From: CAVTRI01 sp963737075
Lineage (GTDB): Bacteria; Actinomycetota; Acidimicrobiia; Acidimicrobiales; Palsa-688
NCBI GenBank assembly: GCA_963737075.1
Contig: CAVTRI010000001.1
Coordinates: 682,001 to 746,000 of the forward strand
Direction: 5' to 3'
DNA length: 64,000 bases
Every line of letters starts with the position of its first letter. The first letter of the stretch is position 1. Shown one piece after another: positions 1 through 8,684 of this stretch. The notes under the pieces are model-generated. The model was not told the origin of the DNA and made no database searches. It saw only the letters and a program-made list of their open reading frames with translations. A program made the position numbers and the translations under genes.

Positions 1-84
1 GCGGACGGCGCGCTGGCCGCTGTCGAGCCACCCCTTGCCCAACCATCCCGGCAACCAGCCACGAAGGTGGCGTTGGTGGGATAG
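1..84 (+). CDS. C-terminal end of an upstream gene, possibly imuA'
   Basis: Reading from base 1 there are 27 open codons followed by TAG at 82-84. The last base of the stop is the first base of a possible GTG start for imuB, so the two genes are translationally coupled. In actinobacteria the gene directly upstream of imuB is usually the RecA/SulA-like imuA', which makes that the natural guess. The visible tail (ending KVALVG) contains no diagnostic motif. The identity is inferred only from position. Confidence 0.4.
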   Translation, partial: ADGALAAVEPPLAQPSRQPATKVALVG

Positions 85-89
85 TGCCC

Positions 90-1877
90 ATGGCAGTTCG
101 GACTCTGGTCGCGTGGTATCCCGACTGGCCGGTGGTCGCGGCTCGGGCGGCCGGGAGAGGCGGCGGGGCCGCAGGCGAGCCGGCGGCGGTGGTTGCCGCC
201 GGTCGGGTGGTGGCCGCGTCCGACTCTGCCCGGGCCGAAGGCGTGGTTCCTGGCCTGCGCAGGCGGGAAGCCCAGGCGCGCTGTCCGGCGCTGGAGGTGA
301 TGCCGGCCGACCCCGGCCACGAGACCCGGGCATGGGAGCCGGTGGTGGCGGCGGTGGCGGCGTTCAGTCCCCTGGTAGATGTTCTGGCTCCCGGAGCAGT
401 GGCCCTGGCGACCCGCGGGCCCTCCCGGTATTTCGGCGGGGATGCTGCACTGGCAGCCCGGGTGGCCGCCGCGGTGGACGAGGTGGTAGGCCCGGCAGGA
501 GAGCCAGGCGGGTGCGGGGTGGGGGTTGCGGACGGGCTGTTCGCCGCCCGGGTGGCAGCCCAGCGGGGGGCTGGGTGCCGGGCGGGGCGGCAGGAGTCTG
601 GGTGCCGGGCGGGGCGGCAGGAGTCCCGGGAGGCGCTGGTCGTGCCGGTGGGGGAGACCCCCGGGTGGCTGGCGCCCCAGCCGATCGGGGTGCTGGTGCC
701 AGGGAGGGCGGCGGCGGTGCACGATGCAGTGCCTGGAGATCCGGTCGCCGATCTGGTCGACCTGTTGGTTCGCCTGGGCATCCGGACGCTGGGGGCCTTC
801 GCGGAGCTGCCGGCGGCGTCGGTGCTGGGAAGGTTCGGGGCGGTAGGGGCCGCGGCGCACCGCCTGGCGTCAGGCGGCGATGACACGCCGCTTTCCGCTA
901 CCACTCCGCCACCCGACTTGGCGGTCGTCGCCGAGCTCGACCCCCCGGCGGAGCGGGTGGACACGGCCGCGTTCGTGGCCAAGGCGCTGGCGGACGAGCT
1001 GCAAGACGGTTTGGGCGCCCTGGGCCTGGCGTGCAGCCGGCTAGTGATCGAGGCTGAGACCGAGCACGGCGAACGGCTGGTGCGACGGTGGCGTCACGAG
1101 GGGGTACTGACAGCGAGGGCGGTCGCCGAGCGGGTCCGCTGGCAGCTCGACGCCTGGCTCACCGATCGCGAAACCGGGGCGGGTCCTGTCGCCAGGGAGA
1201 CGCTTCCTCCCGCTCTCGGCGGCTTTCCCGCCGGGCCGCTCGGCCCTTGCCACCTCCCTTCGGTCGGCGGGCCCTTCCCGATGGCGCCACCCGCCGCTCA
1301 CCAAAGCCCGGCGGGCGGGCTGACGTTGCTGCGTCTCATCCCCGAGGAGGTGCACCCCGATGTCGGCCGACAGCTCGGGCTGTGGGGCGGGGCGGCCGCG
1401 GGCGACGCCCGGGCAGCCCGGGGATTTGCCCGCGTGCAAGGCCTGCTGGGCCCCGGGGCGGTGACGACCGCGGTGCTCGGGGGAGGCCGGAGCCCCGCCG
1501 ACCAGGTCCGCTTGGTGCCGTGGGGCGATCCCCGCTTCCCTGCTCGCCCCTGGTCACCCTGGCCGGGCCGGGTGTGCGGCCCGGCTCCGGCCGTTGTCCA
1601 CGAATCCCGTCCAGAGGCTGACGTGCGCGACATCACGGGGAACGAGGTGCTCGTCAGTGCCCGGGGGGCAGCCAGCGCCACTCCGGCGACCCTGTCCGTC
1701 GCTGGGGGGCCAGGCGAGCGGGTGGTCGCCTGGGCAGGGCCGTGGCCGGTGGAAGAACGGTGGTGGGACGCCGCTGGCCGCCGTCTGGCCCGCCTCCAGC
1801 TGGCCGTGGAGAGCGGCGCCGCCTACCTGCTCGTCCGTGAGCACGGCCGTTGGTGGCTGGAGGCGAGCTATGACTGA
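90..1877 (+). CDS. imuB: ImuB, Y-family DNA polymerase-like mutasome protein
   Basis: A 595-residue protein from ATG 90 (an in-frame GTG at 84 would add two residues). The N-terminus reads TLVAWYPDWPVVAA, where catalytic Y-family polymerases have a metal-binding F-x-D-x-D-x-F type motif. This degeneration is typical of ImuB, which is catalytically inactive and bridges ImuA', DnaE2 and the beta clamp in damage-induced mutagenesis. GPSRYFGG near residue 115 is another family hallmark. The length is usual for the family. Its partner dnaE2 lies 28.7 kb away at 30538-34128. One oddity is a 27-bp in-frame duplication (573-626) that repeats the peptide GCRAGRQES inside the polymerase-like region. 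Confidence 0.85.
   Translation: MAVRTLVAWYPDWPVVAARAAGRGGGAAGEPAAVVAAGRVVAASDSARAEGVVPGLRRREAQARCPALEVMPADPGHETRAWEPVVAAVAAFSPLVDVLAPGAVALATRGPSRYFGGDAALAARVAAAVDEVVGPAGEPGGCGVGVADGLFAARVAAQRGAGCRAGRQESGCRAGRQESREALVVPVGETPGWLAPQPIGVLVPGRAAAVHDAVPGDPVADLVDLLVRLGIRTLGAFAELPAASVLGRFGAVGAAAHRLASGGDDTPLSATTPPPDLAVVAELDPPAERVDTAAFVAKALADELQDGLGALGLACSRLVIEAETEHGERLVRRWRHEGVLTARAVAERVRWQLDAWLTDRETGAGPVARETLPPALGGFPAGPLGPCHLPSVGGPFPMAPPAAHQSPAGGLTLLRLIPEEVHPDVGRQLGLWGGAAAGDARAARGFARVQGLLGPGAVTTAVLGGGRSPADQVRLVPWGDPRFPARPWSPWPGRVCGPAPAVVHESRPEADVRDITGNEVLVSARGAASATPATLSVAGGPGERVVAWAGPWPVEERWWDAAGRRLARLQLAVESGAAYLLVREHGRWWLEASYD
573..626 (+). repeat. 27-bp tandem duplication inside imuB
   Basis: Two adjacent 27-bp units (573-599 and 600-626) differ only at the last base. 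Each encodes GCRAGRQES in the imuB frame, so the duplication is frame-neutral. It looks like a recent slippage expansion. Confidence 0.85.
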
Positions 1878-1915
1878 GTCGCAATCCCATACGGGGCGTC
1901 AGCCGTAATCTCTAT

Positions 1916-2546
1916 ATGACGATTAAGCGCCTTCCTTCTCCTCGCCCGACCGGGTGGCTCGCTGGGGGCGTGCTCGCAGGCGCCGCCTTGCTGGCGCTGG
2001 CCGGTTGCGGCTCGTCCAGCAGCAAGACCAGCGCGCCGCCCGCCAGCAGCCCAGCTACTGCGTCCAACGCAAGCAGCCCCACATCTGCCGCCAACATGGC
2101 GGCCGCCGCATACACGATCAGTGCCACCAACGTCCCCGGCGTGGGCACCGTTCTTGTCAACGGCGAGGGCCGCACGCTGTACCTGCTCACTTCCGAGAAG
2201 GGCGGAAAGGTCACCTGTACCGATGCCAGCGGCTGCACCAAGTACTGGCCCGATACTGAGCTTCCTGCCGGTGTCTCCAAGCCGATCGCCGGGTCGGGCA
2301 TCCAGGCGTCAATGCTGGGCACGACGAAGGATGCGTCGGGAAGCCTCTTCGTCACCTACGCCAGCTATCCGCTCTACGAGTTCGCCGGCGACCAGGGTGC
2401 GGGGACGGCCAAAGGCGAGGGCATCAAGAGCTTCGGTGGGATTCTGGTACGCGATCATGCCTTCGGGTGCGCCTGCGATGGGTTCCGCGAGCTCGGCGAG
2501 TGCGCCGACCACCAGCTCGGGCGGTGGTTCGGCGGGCGGCTACTAA
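1916..2546 (+). CDS. secreted-repeat lipoprotein (PF03640-like), frameshifted
   Basis: The N-terminus has a basic stretch, a hydrophobic segment and a lipobox LAGC (Cys about residue 32), followed by a Ser/Ala/Thr-rich linker. It is therefore probably an exported lipoprotein. The mature part has two 'secreted repeat of unknown function' units, GRTLYLLTSE...C...KYWP and YPLYEFAGDQ. Read directly, the frame runs on to 2689 with an implausible tail after KSFGG. Removing one base of the heptamer GATTCTG at 2440-2446 restores GGIWYAIMPSG and an Ala/Ser/Thr/Gly tail ending at TAA 2544-2546, giving about 210 residues. I annotate the restored end. No function is known for the family. An SD sequence is not obvious. 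Confidence 0.75.
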
Positions 2547-2597
2547 GCCCTGCCGGTCGGCGGTGGTTCGGGGAGCGGCTACTGAGCCCTGACGGCC
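2520..2597 (+). repeat. 39-bp direct duplication covering the lipoprotein 3' end
   Basis: Units at 2520-2558 and 2559-2597 match at 34 of 39 positions. Each contains the end of the lipoprotein gene, including its stop (TAA in the first, TGA in the second). The second copy is untranslated if the frameshift is corrected. The rest of the gap to 2676 shows no other feature. Confidence 0.8.
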
Positions 2598-2676
2598 GAC
2601 CCGCCACCCAGCCGGCCCTGCCGCCCAACCCGGGACCGGGTGGCTGTGCCGCCCGATACGGCGCCCGGCCGCCCGC

Positions 2677-3603
2677 TTACAGCGAATAAGCGAGCTTGAG
2701 GCCCGGGCACGGCCAGGTGGTGGACCACAACCGCCCGAACCCCGACGAGGTGATGTACGCGGTGCGAAGATCGGGGCCGCCGAAGCAGATGTTCGTGACG
2801 AAGAAATCGTGCTCCGGGAGCGTGACCTGATCAGTGAGCTTTCCGTCGGGGCTGATGACGCTCACGGCGCCGGTCACCAGCGTGGCCACGCACACGTTTC
2901 CCTCCGAGTCGACGGCCAGCGAGTCCAACAGCTGGTAGCCGTCGAAACCCCACAGCAGCGTGGCCCCACCCGGGCCGATGCCACTGACTGCGACCTGGCC
3001 GGGCCCGGACACCTCCCACGCCCAGACCCGACCGGGAGTGGTTTCGGCCACGTAGACCCGGTCACCTGCAGGTGACAGCCCGACCCCGTTGGGCTGGGTC
3101 AGCGGGTATACCACCTCGTCGATGCGGCTGCCATCGGGATGCGCGTAATACAGCCCGCCCTGGTCGTTGTCACGGGCCCGCGACTTGCCTAGATCAGTGA
3201 ACCAAAACCCACCCGCAGTGTCGAAGACGATGTCGTTGGGGCCCCTGAGCGGGTGGTCCCCGACCCGGTCATACACGTCGGCCACGGCACCAGTTGCCGG
3301 GTCGACCCGCTGGATACGGCCGCCGATGTAGTCCGCGGGCTGGTGCCCGGGGGCCACCATGCCCTGAAGGTCGTGCCATTCGAAGCCGCCGTTGTTGCAC
3401 ACGTAGACCTGCCCGTCCGGGCCCGCGGCAGCGCCGTTGGGCCCACCCCCGCAGTGCGCGAACCGAGTCACGGCCCCCGAGCTGGTATCGACCCGGGACA
3501 GGTCCCCCGTCTGGATCTCGACGACGATCACATCGCCAGAGGAGGTGGCGATGGGTCCTTCAGGAAAGTGCAGCTGGTCGGTGATCAGATCGAACGCGGC
3601 CAT
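2677..3603 (-). CDS. SMP-30/gluconolactonase-family beta-propeller hydrolase
   Basis: A 308-residue protein of the SMP-30/gluconolaconase/LRE family, Ca2+- or Zn2+-dependent lactone hydrolases with a six-bladed propeller. Visible family residues are the metal Glu in HFPEGP (about residue 15), the Asn in RGPNDIVFD (about 123) and the Asp in LDSLAVDSEGN (about 230). ATG 3603 is preceded by GAGAGGGGACCTT, a good SD. It lies 30 bp downstream of the decayed acyl-CoA ligase on the same strand and was probably co-transcribed with it. The substrate cannot be read from sequence. A lactone would fit the neighbouring lactonase and cyclases. Confidence 0.85.
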   Translation of the reverse strand: MAAFDLITDQLHFPEGPIATSSGDVIVVEIQTGDLSRVDTSSGAVTRFAHCGGGPNGAAAGPDGQVYVCNNGGFEWHDLQGMVAPGHQPADYIGGRIQRVDPATGAVADVYDRVGDHPLRGPNDIVFDTAGGFWFTDLGKSRARDNDQGGLYYAHPDGSRIDEVVYPLTQPNGVGLSPAGDRVYVAETTPGRVWAWEVSGPGQVAVSGIGPGGATLLWGFDGYQLLDSLAVDSEGNVCVATLVTGAVSVISPDGKLTDQVTLPEHDFFVTNICFGGPDLRTAYITSSGFGRLWSTTWPCPGLKLAYSL

Positions 3604-3633
3604 AAGGTCCCCTCTCTATTCATTGTCGTATTT

Positions 3634-5191
3634 TCATTGTCCTAATTGGTCACGCAGTTCCCGCTTCAGTACTTTGCCGGTGGCCGTGCGGGGCAGCTCG
3701 CCGTCCATGAAATGCACCTGGGTGGGAATTTTGAAGCGTGCGAGGCGCGAGGCGGCGTGCTCTTGGAGCTCGTTCCCGGTGACGACGCTACCGGGTGCCA
3801 AGGCGACCACGGCGACGACCTCCTCCCCCCACGACGACGAACACCAGGCCCTCGGTATCGATGTATCCGAGGTCGCCCGTATGGAACCAGCCGTCGGTGA
3901 ACGCGGCTGCCGTCTCGGCCGGCTTGTTCCAGTAACCCCGAACGATGTTGGGACCCCGGAACCACAGCTCCCCGACCTGACCCGGCGGCAGATCCTTGCC
4001 TGTCTCCGGGTCAGCCGCGCGCAGGTCGGCTCCGGGCACCAGCCGGCCGACGCTGTCTGGGTACGCAAAGTACTCCTCACCAGAGTTCACAACGACTGCC
4101 GATGTAGTCTCGGTGAGGCCGTAGCCGTTTCCTGGAGAAACCCGGCGGTCAAACTGGCCCTCGATCCTGCGAATCAGATCAGGCGGCACTGGCGCCCCGC
4201 CGGAAGCCATGCCGGCCAGTCCGGCGAAGTCCAGGTCGTGCCGTTGGGCGTGGTCGAGCAGCTGGCGCAGCAACGTGGGGACCATGCTGGCAGCGGTGAC
4301 GCCCTCGCGCTGGATAATCGCGGCTGCCTCCTCGGTGTCCCACTTGTACATCAAGCACAACTTGGCGCCGAACGCTGTCGCCACGTACAACCCGGTGAGT
4401 CCGCCGATGTGGAAGAACGGGAACGTCTGCAACATGGTCGCCTGTGGCGCATCGGGAGGCATCGCGATCCCAAGGGCGGCCAGCGCGGCGGCGGGGCCGA
4501 GCTCGGTGTTGCGGATATTTGTGGCGTGGTTGCGTTGGCTGGCAACTGCGCCCTTCGGGAAGCCAGTGGTCCCGGACGTGTACAGGATCGTGGCGTCATC
4601 CTCGGGCTGGATGGTCACCTCGGGAAGGTCGGTCCCGGCATCGAGCGCGGCGAGCTCTTCTTGCCAGGTGGTGACCCCGGGCGGCAAAGGATGGCGAGCC
4701 CGCACCGCGATCATTCGGTCCACACCCAGTGTCCCCAAGCCGTCGCCGAGGCGTGCGATCCGCTCGCCGTCGGCGATGAGTAGCCGCGGTGACGCGTCCT
4801 TGAGGGCATACTCAAGTTCCGGGGCGGTCCACCAGGCATTGAGCGGCACGGCCACCGCCCCCAGCGCCTGGGTCGCCCAGAAAGACATCACCCACTCGGG
4901 GAAGTTGCGCATGGCGATCGCTACCCGGTCCCCCTTGCCGACCCCGAGGGACTGCCAGCGGCGGGCGAGGCCGGCCACCAGCTCGAGGTGCTCGGCGTAG
5001 GTCCACCGCTCGCTTTCGTACACGAGGAACTCCCGGTCGCCATGCGTGGCGGTCGACTCCAGAACCCCCCGAAGCGAAGGTGCCGCGTTCGCGTAGACGC
5101 GCCACGGCACACCCCGTACCTCGATCTCTTCGAGACGGAAGTATGGATCCTCGGCCACGACCTTCTCGATGGCGTCACGGCGGCTCAGCAT
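3634..5191 (-). pseudogene. acyl-CoA ligase (fadD-type) with out-of-frame internal deletion
   Basis: From ATG 5191 (SD GGAGGG) this reads as a normal AMP-dependent acyl-CoA ligase. It has the phosphate-binding motif YTSGTTGFPKG, the motif YGLTETTS and GWFHTGDLGYIDTEGLVFVV. At about 3826-3840 the sequence jumps from VFVV straight to GEEVVAVVALAPG in another frame. The downstream part then ends normally with the catalytic-lysine motif TATGKVLKREL at 3634. Compared with the intact ligases in this window, roughly 40 codons are missing, including the hinge and the DRKKDM-type motif. The enzyme cannot be functional as sequenced. An assembly collapse is possible but less likely, because the gap is not a multiple of three. 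Confidence 0.85.
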
Positions 5192-5230
5192 GCACGACCC
5201 TCCACGGAACCCGGAGGAGCATACTGTTGA

Positions 5231-5247
5231 CCGAGCGTCTGTTCAGC
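5231..5247. promoter_or_regulatory. candidate operator 1 (CGTTCGTTCA-like)
   Basis: CCGAGCGTCTGTTCAGC lies in the 85-bp divergent space between the decayed ligase and the enoyl-CoA hydratase. It resembles ACAAGCGTTCGTTCAGG at 13246 and ACGATCGTTCGTTCACC at 14222, each upstream of a catabolic gene. A TetR-family regulator is encoded at 18647-19348. The link is inference. Confidence 0.3.
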
Positions 5248-5276
5248 TGGCGCCGCGAGCACGAGAGGGGAAATGG

Positions 5277-6059
5277 GTGAGCAGCCACATCCGTTACGAC
5301 GTGGAGGACGGCGTCGCGGTGATCACGATCGACCGCCCGGAGAAACGCAACGCCATGACCTACGCGGTCCTGCACGACTTCCATGATGCAATAGCCCGCG
5401 CCGGCGAGGACGCCTCGGCGTCGGCGGTGGTGATCACCGGGACGGGGGGCGCGTTCTGCGCCGGCACGGACCTGGCGGACCTGGCTGCCACACCCACCGA
5501 GTCCCGAGGAGCCCGCGGCGCGGGAGACGCCCGCCCGACTGGATGGCCAATCCAGCAGTGCCCGAAGCCGGTGGTGGCGGCGGTCGACGGACCGGCGGTG
5601 GGGATGGGGGCGGAGTTCACCGCCCAGTGCGACGTCCGGATTGCCAGCACGAGGGCCCGCTTCGCCTGGAATTTCGTCCATCGCGGCCTGGTGCCCGATA
5701 CCGGTGCCGGCTCATGGCTGTTGCCCCGCCAGATCGGCCTGACCAACGCGCTGCGACTGGTTCTGTCAGGGGAGTTCCTGTACGCGGACGAAGCCCTGGC
5801 CCTCGGCTACGTGAGCGCCGTCGTCGAGCCCGAAACCGTCGTCGAAACGGCGCGTACCGAAGCCCGTCGACTTTCCCGCGGCTCGCCCTTCGCCGCCAGG
5901 CTCGTGAAAGAGCTCGTCTACGCCGGCCTGGAGCGCGGCATCGCCGACCACCTCCAACACAACCGGGAGGCGATGGCGACCTGCTTCGCTTCGGAAGATC
6001 ACCGCGAGGGGGTCGCGGCTTTCCTCGAACGTCGCGAAGCCCGATTTGTGGGACGCTGA
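5277..6059 (+). CDS. enoyl-CoA hydratase/isomerase family protein
   Basis: A 260-residue crotonase-fold protein. I start it at GTG 5277 because GAGAGGGGA sits just upstream and the family normally begins close to HIRYDVEDGVAVITIDRPEKRNAM. An earlier in-frame start at 5169 would add an unrelated 36-residue leader. The oxyanion-hole segments GTGGAFCAGTDL and GPAVGMGAEFTAQCD are present. The usual role is hydration of 2-enoyl-CoA or a related crotonase reaction on acyl-CoAs. It is divergent from the decayed acyl-CoA ligase, with a shared promoter region. Confidence 0.85.
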   Translation: MSSHIRYDVEDGVAVITIDRPEKRNAMTYAVLHDFHDAIARAGEDASASAVVITGTGGAFCAGTDLADLAATPTESRGARGAGDARPTGWPIQQCPKPVVAAVDGPAVGMGAEFTAQCDVRIASTRARFAWNFVHRGLVPDTGAGSWLLPRQIGLTNALRLVLSGEFLYADEALALGYVSAVVEPETVVETARTEARRLSRGSPFAARLVKELVYAGLERGIADHLQHNREAMATCFASEDHREGVAAFLERREARFVGR

Positions 6060-6102
6060 GCCGGCCTTCGCGTCGACGGCTAGCTGAAGGGCCGGCGCGG
6101 GG

Positions 6103-6918
6103 TCAGCCGTCAGGGATGCGCAACAGCGCCTCTTGGGCGACAGTGGCGGCGAGGCGGCCGTCGACGGTCTGCACCGATCCGATCGCCAACCCGCGGCCGC
6201 CGCCGGTCACCACCGGATGCAGCTCTGACAGCAGCCACTCGTCGACGCGTACGGGCGTGTGCAGCCAGACGGTGTGGTCGAGCGACACGGACATGCGCCG
6301 TTCTACGTGGGGATGGTGCGCATGCGGCTCTCGCACGGCACGGGTGGCGCCGTGGTCGGTGAGATAGACGAGCGCCTGGATGTGAAGCGAAGGATCGTCC
6401 GGAAGCTTCGTCCGGGTTCGAAACCAAGCGAAGCGAGCGTGCGGCGACGCGTTCTCCACCCGGTCGACCGGCACGTCACGGCTCTCGAACCATGGGTTGT
6501 CGTAGCGGCCGACGGGAAGATCATCGGGTGGCGGTACGGTCGCAAACCCCGGCGCCTGGTATTCCAGGCCGACCTCTGGCGCCTGGAAGCTCGCCGTGGC
6601 GGTGAACAACGGCCGCCCGTCCTGCTCCGCCACGACCCGCCGCAACGAGAAGCTGGCGCCGTCCCGGGTGGCTTCTACCGTGTACCGCACCGCGATGCGG
6701 CCGTCGCCGTCGTCCAGGAAACTGCCGTGAGTCGAATGGGCGGAGCGCTCAGGCGTAACAGTCGAGGCTGCGGCCCGGAGAGCGAGACCGACCAACAGGC
6801 CCCCGAACATCCGACGATCCTGGCCTTGCGGTTCGCTCAGGTAGCTGCCATCCGCCTGGGGTGACAGGTGCAACCGCTCGACCATGGACGTGACAGCCGG
6901 GCCCGTGCCTGGTGGCAT
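6103..6918 (-). CDS. TesB-like acyl-CoA thioesterase
   Basis: A 271-residue protein with the double hot-dog layout of acyl-CoA thioesterase II. The N-terminal half has GQDRRMFGGLLVGLALRAA and HSTHGSFLDDGD, a typical hot-dog core. The C-terminal half has RMSVSLDHTVWLHTPVRVDEWLL. Expected role: hydrolysis of acyl-CoA to free acid and CoA, which suits a fatty-acid-like degradative neighbourhood. The first ATG (6918) is used. An internal Met before VERLHL is an alternative start. It converges on the enoyl-CoA hydratase with a 43-bp gap. Confidence 0.75.
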   Translation of the reverse strand: MPPGTGPAVTSMVERLHLSPQADGSYLSEPQGQDRRMFGGLLVGLALRAAASTVTPERSAHSTHGSFLDDGDGRIAVRYTVEATRDGASFSLRRVVAEQDGRPLFTATASFQAPEVGLEYQAPGFATVPPPDDLPVGRYDNPWFESRDVPVDRVENASPHARFAWFRTRTKLPDDPSLHIQALVYLTDHGATRAVREPHAHHPHVERRMSVSLDHTVWLHTPVRVDEWLLSELHPVVTGGGRGLAIGSVQTVDGRLAATVAQEALLRIPDG

Positions 6919-6935
6919 CCTGCGATGCTAACGGT

Positions 6936-6984
6936 GGGGAGATGGCTCGTCGTGGGAGATGGCTCGTTGCGGGAGATGGCGAAC
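6936..6984. repeat. short tandem repeat, unit GGGAGATGGCTCGTYG
   Basis: Two full units and one partial unit of about 17 bp (6936-6953, 6954-6970, 6971-6984) lie upstream of the thioesterase start, directly next to the nested palindrome. Confidence 0.7.
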
Positions 6985-7092
6985 TTTTTCGAGTTCTTCG
7001 CATCGAGCCCGGAACCTCCACGGTAATCGCGCGCATATGCGCGATTACTCGTAGAGGTTCGGCCCCCGCTGCAAACAACTCGTAGAAGTTCG
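6980..7092. repeat. nested palindromic intergenic element, copy 1
   Basis: The inner hairpin (7009-7062) pairs CCGGAACCTCCACG-GTAATC with GATTAC-TCGTAGAGGTTCGG around a GCGCGCATATGCGC centre, with almost no mismatches. Outer arms CGAACTTTTTCGAGTT (6981-6996) and AACAACTCGTAGAAGTTCG (7074-7092) are also complementary to each other, so the element is a stem within a stem. A second copy with the same plan lies at 30390-30506. The gap 6919-7217 otherwise contains only the short tandem repeat. Confidence 0.8.
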
Positions 7093-7217
7093 GCCTTCCT
7101 TCGCAAAAACGCCGCTGACGCGCAGTGTGCCGGCATATCGCGTCGCATGCCGCGCGCCAGGCAACGACTGCGCGTCCCAAAACCGCAACACGCGGCACAC
7201 CACGTACGCTCGGTACC

Positions 7218-7511
7218 ATGCCTGCCCCTTGCAGCCACCAGGACGCCATCGTGACCGAGGACGCGAGCGGAGACGGCTGCGTCGAGTGCCTGCAGATCGG
7301 CGGCCGGTGGGTCCACCTGCGCAGGTGCACGACCTGCGGGCACGTCGGGTGCTGCGACAGCTCCCCCAACCGGCACGCAACCGCCCACTTCCACGCAACC
7401 GAGCATCCGCTGATCCAGTCGTTCGAGCCAGACGAGGAATGGATCTGGTGCTACGTGGATGAGGTCAGCTTCGAACAACCTGCTGATCGTCCGAGCCCCA
7501 GCCACTCCTAG
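7218..7511 (+). CDS. UBP-type zinc-finger domain protein
   Basis: A 97-residue protein that is essentially one ZnF-UBP domain. Its metal ligands are ordered as in the family: CSHQD, GCVECLQIGGRWVHLRRCTTCGHVGCCD, and HATAHFHATEHPLIQSFEPDEEWIWCY. Bacterial stand-alone members are common in actinobacteria and have no firmly established role. The eukaryotic domain binds the C-terminus of ubiquitin, which does not apply directly here. The start is ATG 7218 because the domain begins right after it. Confidence 0.75.
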   Translation: MPAPCSHQDAIVTEDASGDGCVECLQIGGRWVHLRRCTTCGHVGCCDSSPNRHATAHFHATEHPLIQSFEPDEEWIWCYVDEVSFEQPADRPSPSHS

Positions 7512-7529
7512 AGGGCTCGAGCAGACGCC

Positions 7530-8684
7530 CTAGTCCGAAACTCGCGGCAGGACCTTCGTGGCGAACGCCTCGATGGTCTTCATGATCGTCCCGTGCGGGG
7601 TCAGTCCGTTGTACTGCCAGGCGAACAACCACGTGACGGGCAGGCGGGCCAGCAGGCGCTCCAACTGCCGGGTAACGGTGTCGATCGAGCCCACGAGCAG
7701 CAGGCTGTTTTCGGCGAAATCCGGCCGTGAACCGTCCTCGGGGTGCATCAGTCCCCGGTCGAAGCCGAACGGGGCGAACCATTGCTCCCCACAAAACCTT
7801 GGCCCCGCCGCCCACAACGCCCACGCCTCGTCGTCGGTGTCCGCGATGACCAGGTCCCGCAGGACTCCCATCCCCTCGCCGCGGGAGCGCCCCGACTCCG
7901 CGGCCGACACCTTCATCAGCTCGGATTCGAGCAGCGGGTGCAGCGGAGGAAGGATGGCGGTCACGCCTTCCTGAGCGCACCAGCGAATCGAGCGCTCCGA
8001 AGACGCGAACGGCTGGAAGATCGGCGGGTGCGGCTTCTGCACTGGCTTGGGCACCACGGCGACCTGCCGAACCAGTCCATCGGAAACGCCCGCGCCGTAG
8101 CGCGCGGTGGCTTCGAGGTCCCATGCCGTGGCCACCGGCACCCGCCAGTACCTGCCGTCCACGTCGATCAGGTCCTCGGTCCACGCCCGCTTGATGATGG
8201 CGAAGCACTCCTCGAAGGCCGCCCGGTTGGCGGCGTCGATCTCGTCGTGCTCGTGTGGGAGGGCGCCGTGGATGCCGTGCACCTGCTGCGCCATCGTGTC
8301 CACCCACCGCCGCTGATAGCCGCGAGCGAACCCGGCGTTGGCTCGGCCGCCGGTCATCCGGTCGAGCATGGCGATGTTCTCCGCCACCCGGATGGGGTTT
8401 TCAGCCGGGAGCACGATGCCGAGCTGCCCCACCCGTATGCGCTGTGTCTGCATGGCGACGTACAGGTCGAGCAGGACCGGATTGTTGGACAGCTCGAAGC
8501 CTTCGACGTGGAAGTGATGCTCGGTGAAGCTGATCGAGTCGTACCCCAGCTCGTCGGCCAGCTTCGCTTGCTCGGAGACGTCCTCGAGCATGCGGTCGTA
8601 GAGCTCACCGCGCAGCCCGGCGCGGCCCGCTTCGATGTCGGCCCGGTCTCCGACCGAAGGCAGGTAGAAAAGCGAAACCTTCAC
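7530..8684 (-). CDS. LLM-class flavin-dependent oxidoreductase (bacterial luciferase-like)
   Basis: A 384-residue TIM-barrel protein starting at GTG 8684 with KVSLFYLPSVGD. The family sequence DELGYDSISFTEHHFHVEGFELSNNPVLL is followed by IRVGQLGIVLPAENPIRVAENIAMLDRMTGGR, the FMN/F420-binding face. Members oxidise organic substrates with reduced FMN or F420, often in catabolism. The start codon overlaps the stop of the PAP2-family gene by 4 bp (GTGA), so the two are translationally coupled. The substrate is unknown. Confidence 0.85.
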   Translation of the reverse strand: MKVSLFYLPSVGDRADIEAGRAGLRGELYDRMLEDVSEQAKLADELGYDSISFTEHHFHVEGFELSNNPVLLDLYVAMQTQRIRVGQLGIVLPAENPIRVAENIAMLDRMTGGRANAGFARGYQRRWVDTMAQQVHGIHGALPHEHDEIDAANRAAFEECFAIIKRAWTEDLIDVDGRYWRVPVATAWDLEATARYGAGVSDGLVRQVAVVPKPVQKPHPPIFQPFASSERSIRWCAQEGVTAILPPLHPLLESELMKVSAAESGRSRGEGMGVLRDLVIADTDDEAWALWAAGPRFCGEQWFAPFGFDRGLMHPEDGSRPDFAENSLLLVGSIDTVTRQLERLLARLPVTWLFAWQYNGLTPHGTIMKTIEAFATKVLPRVSD

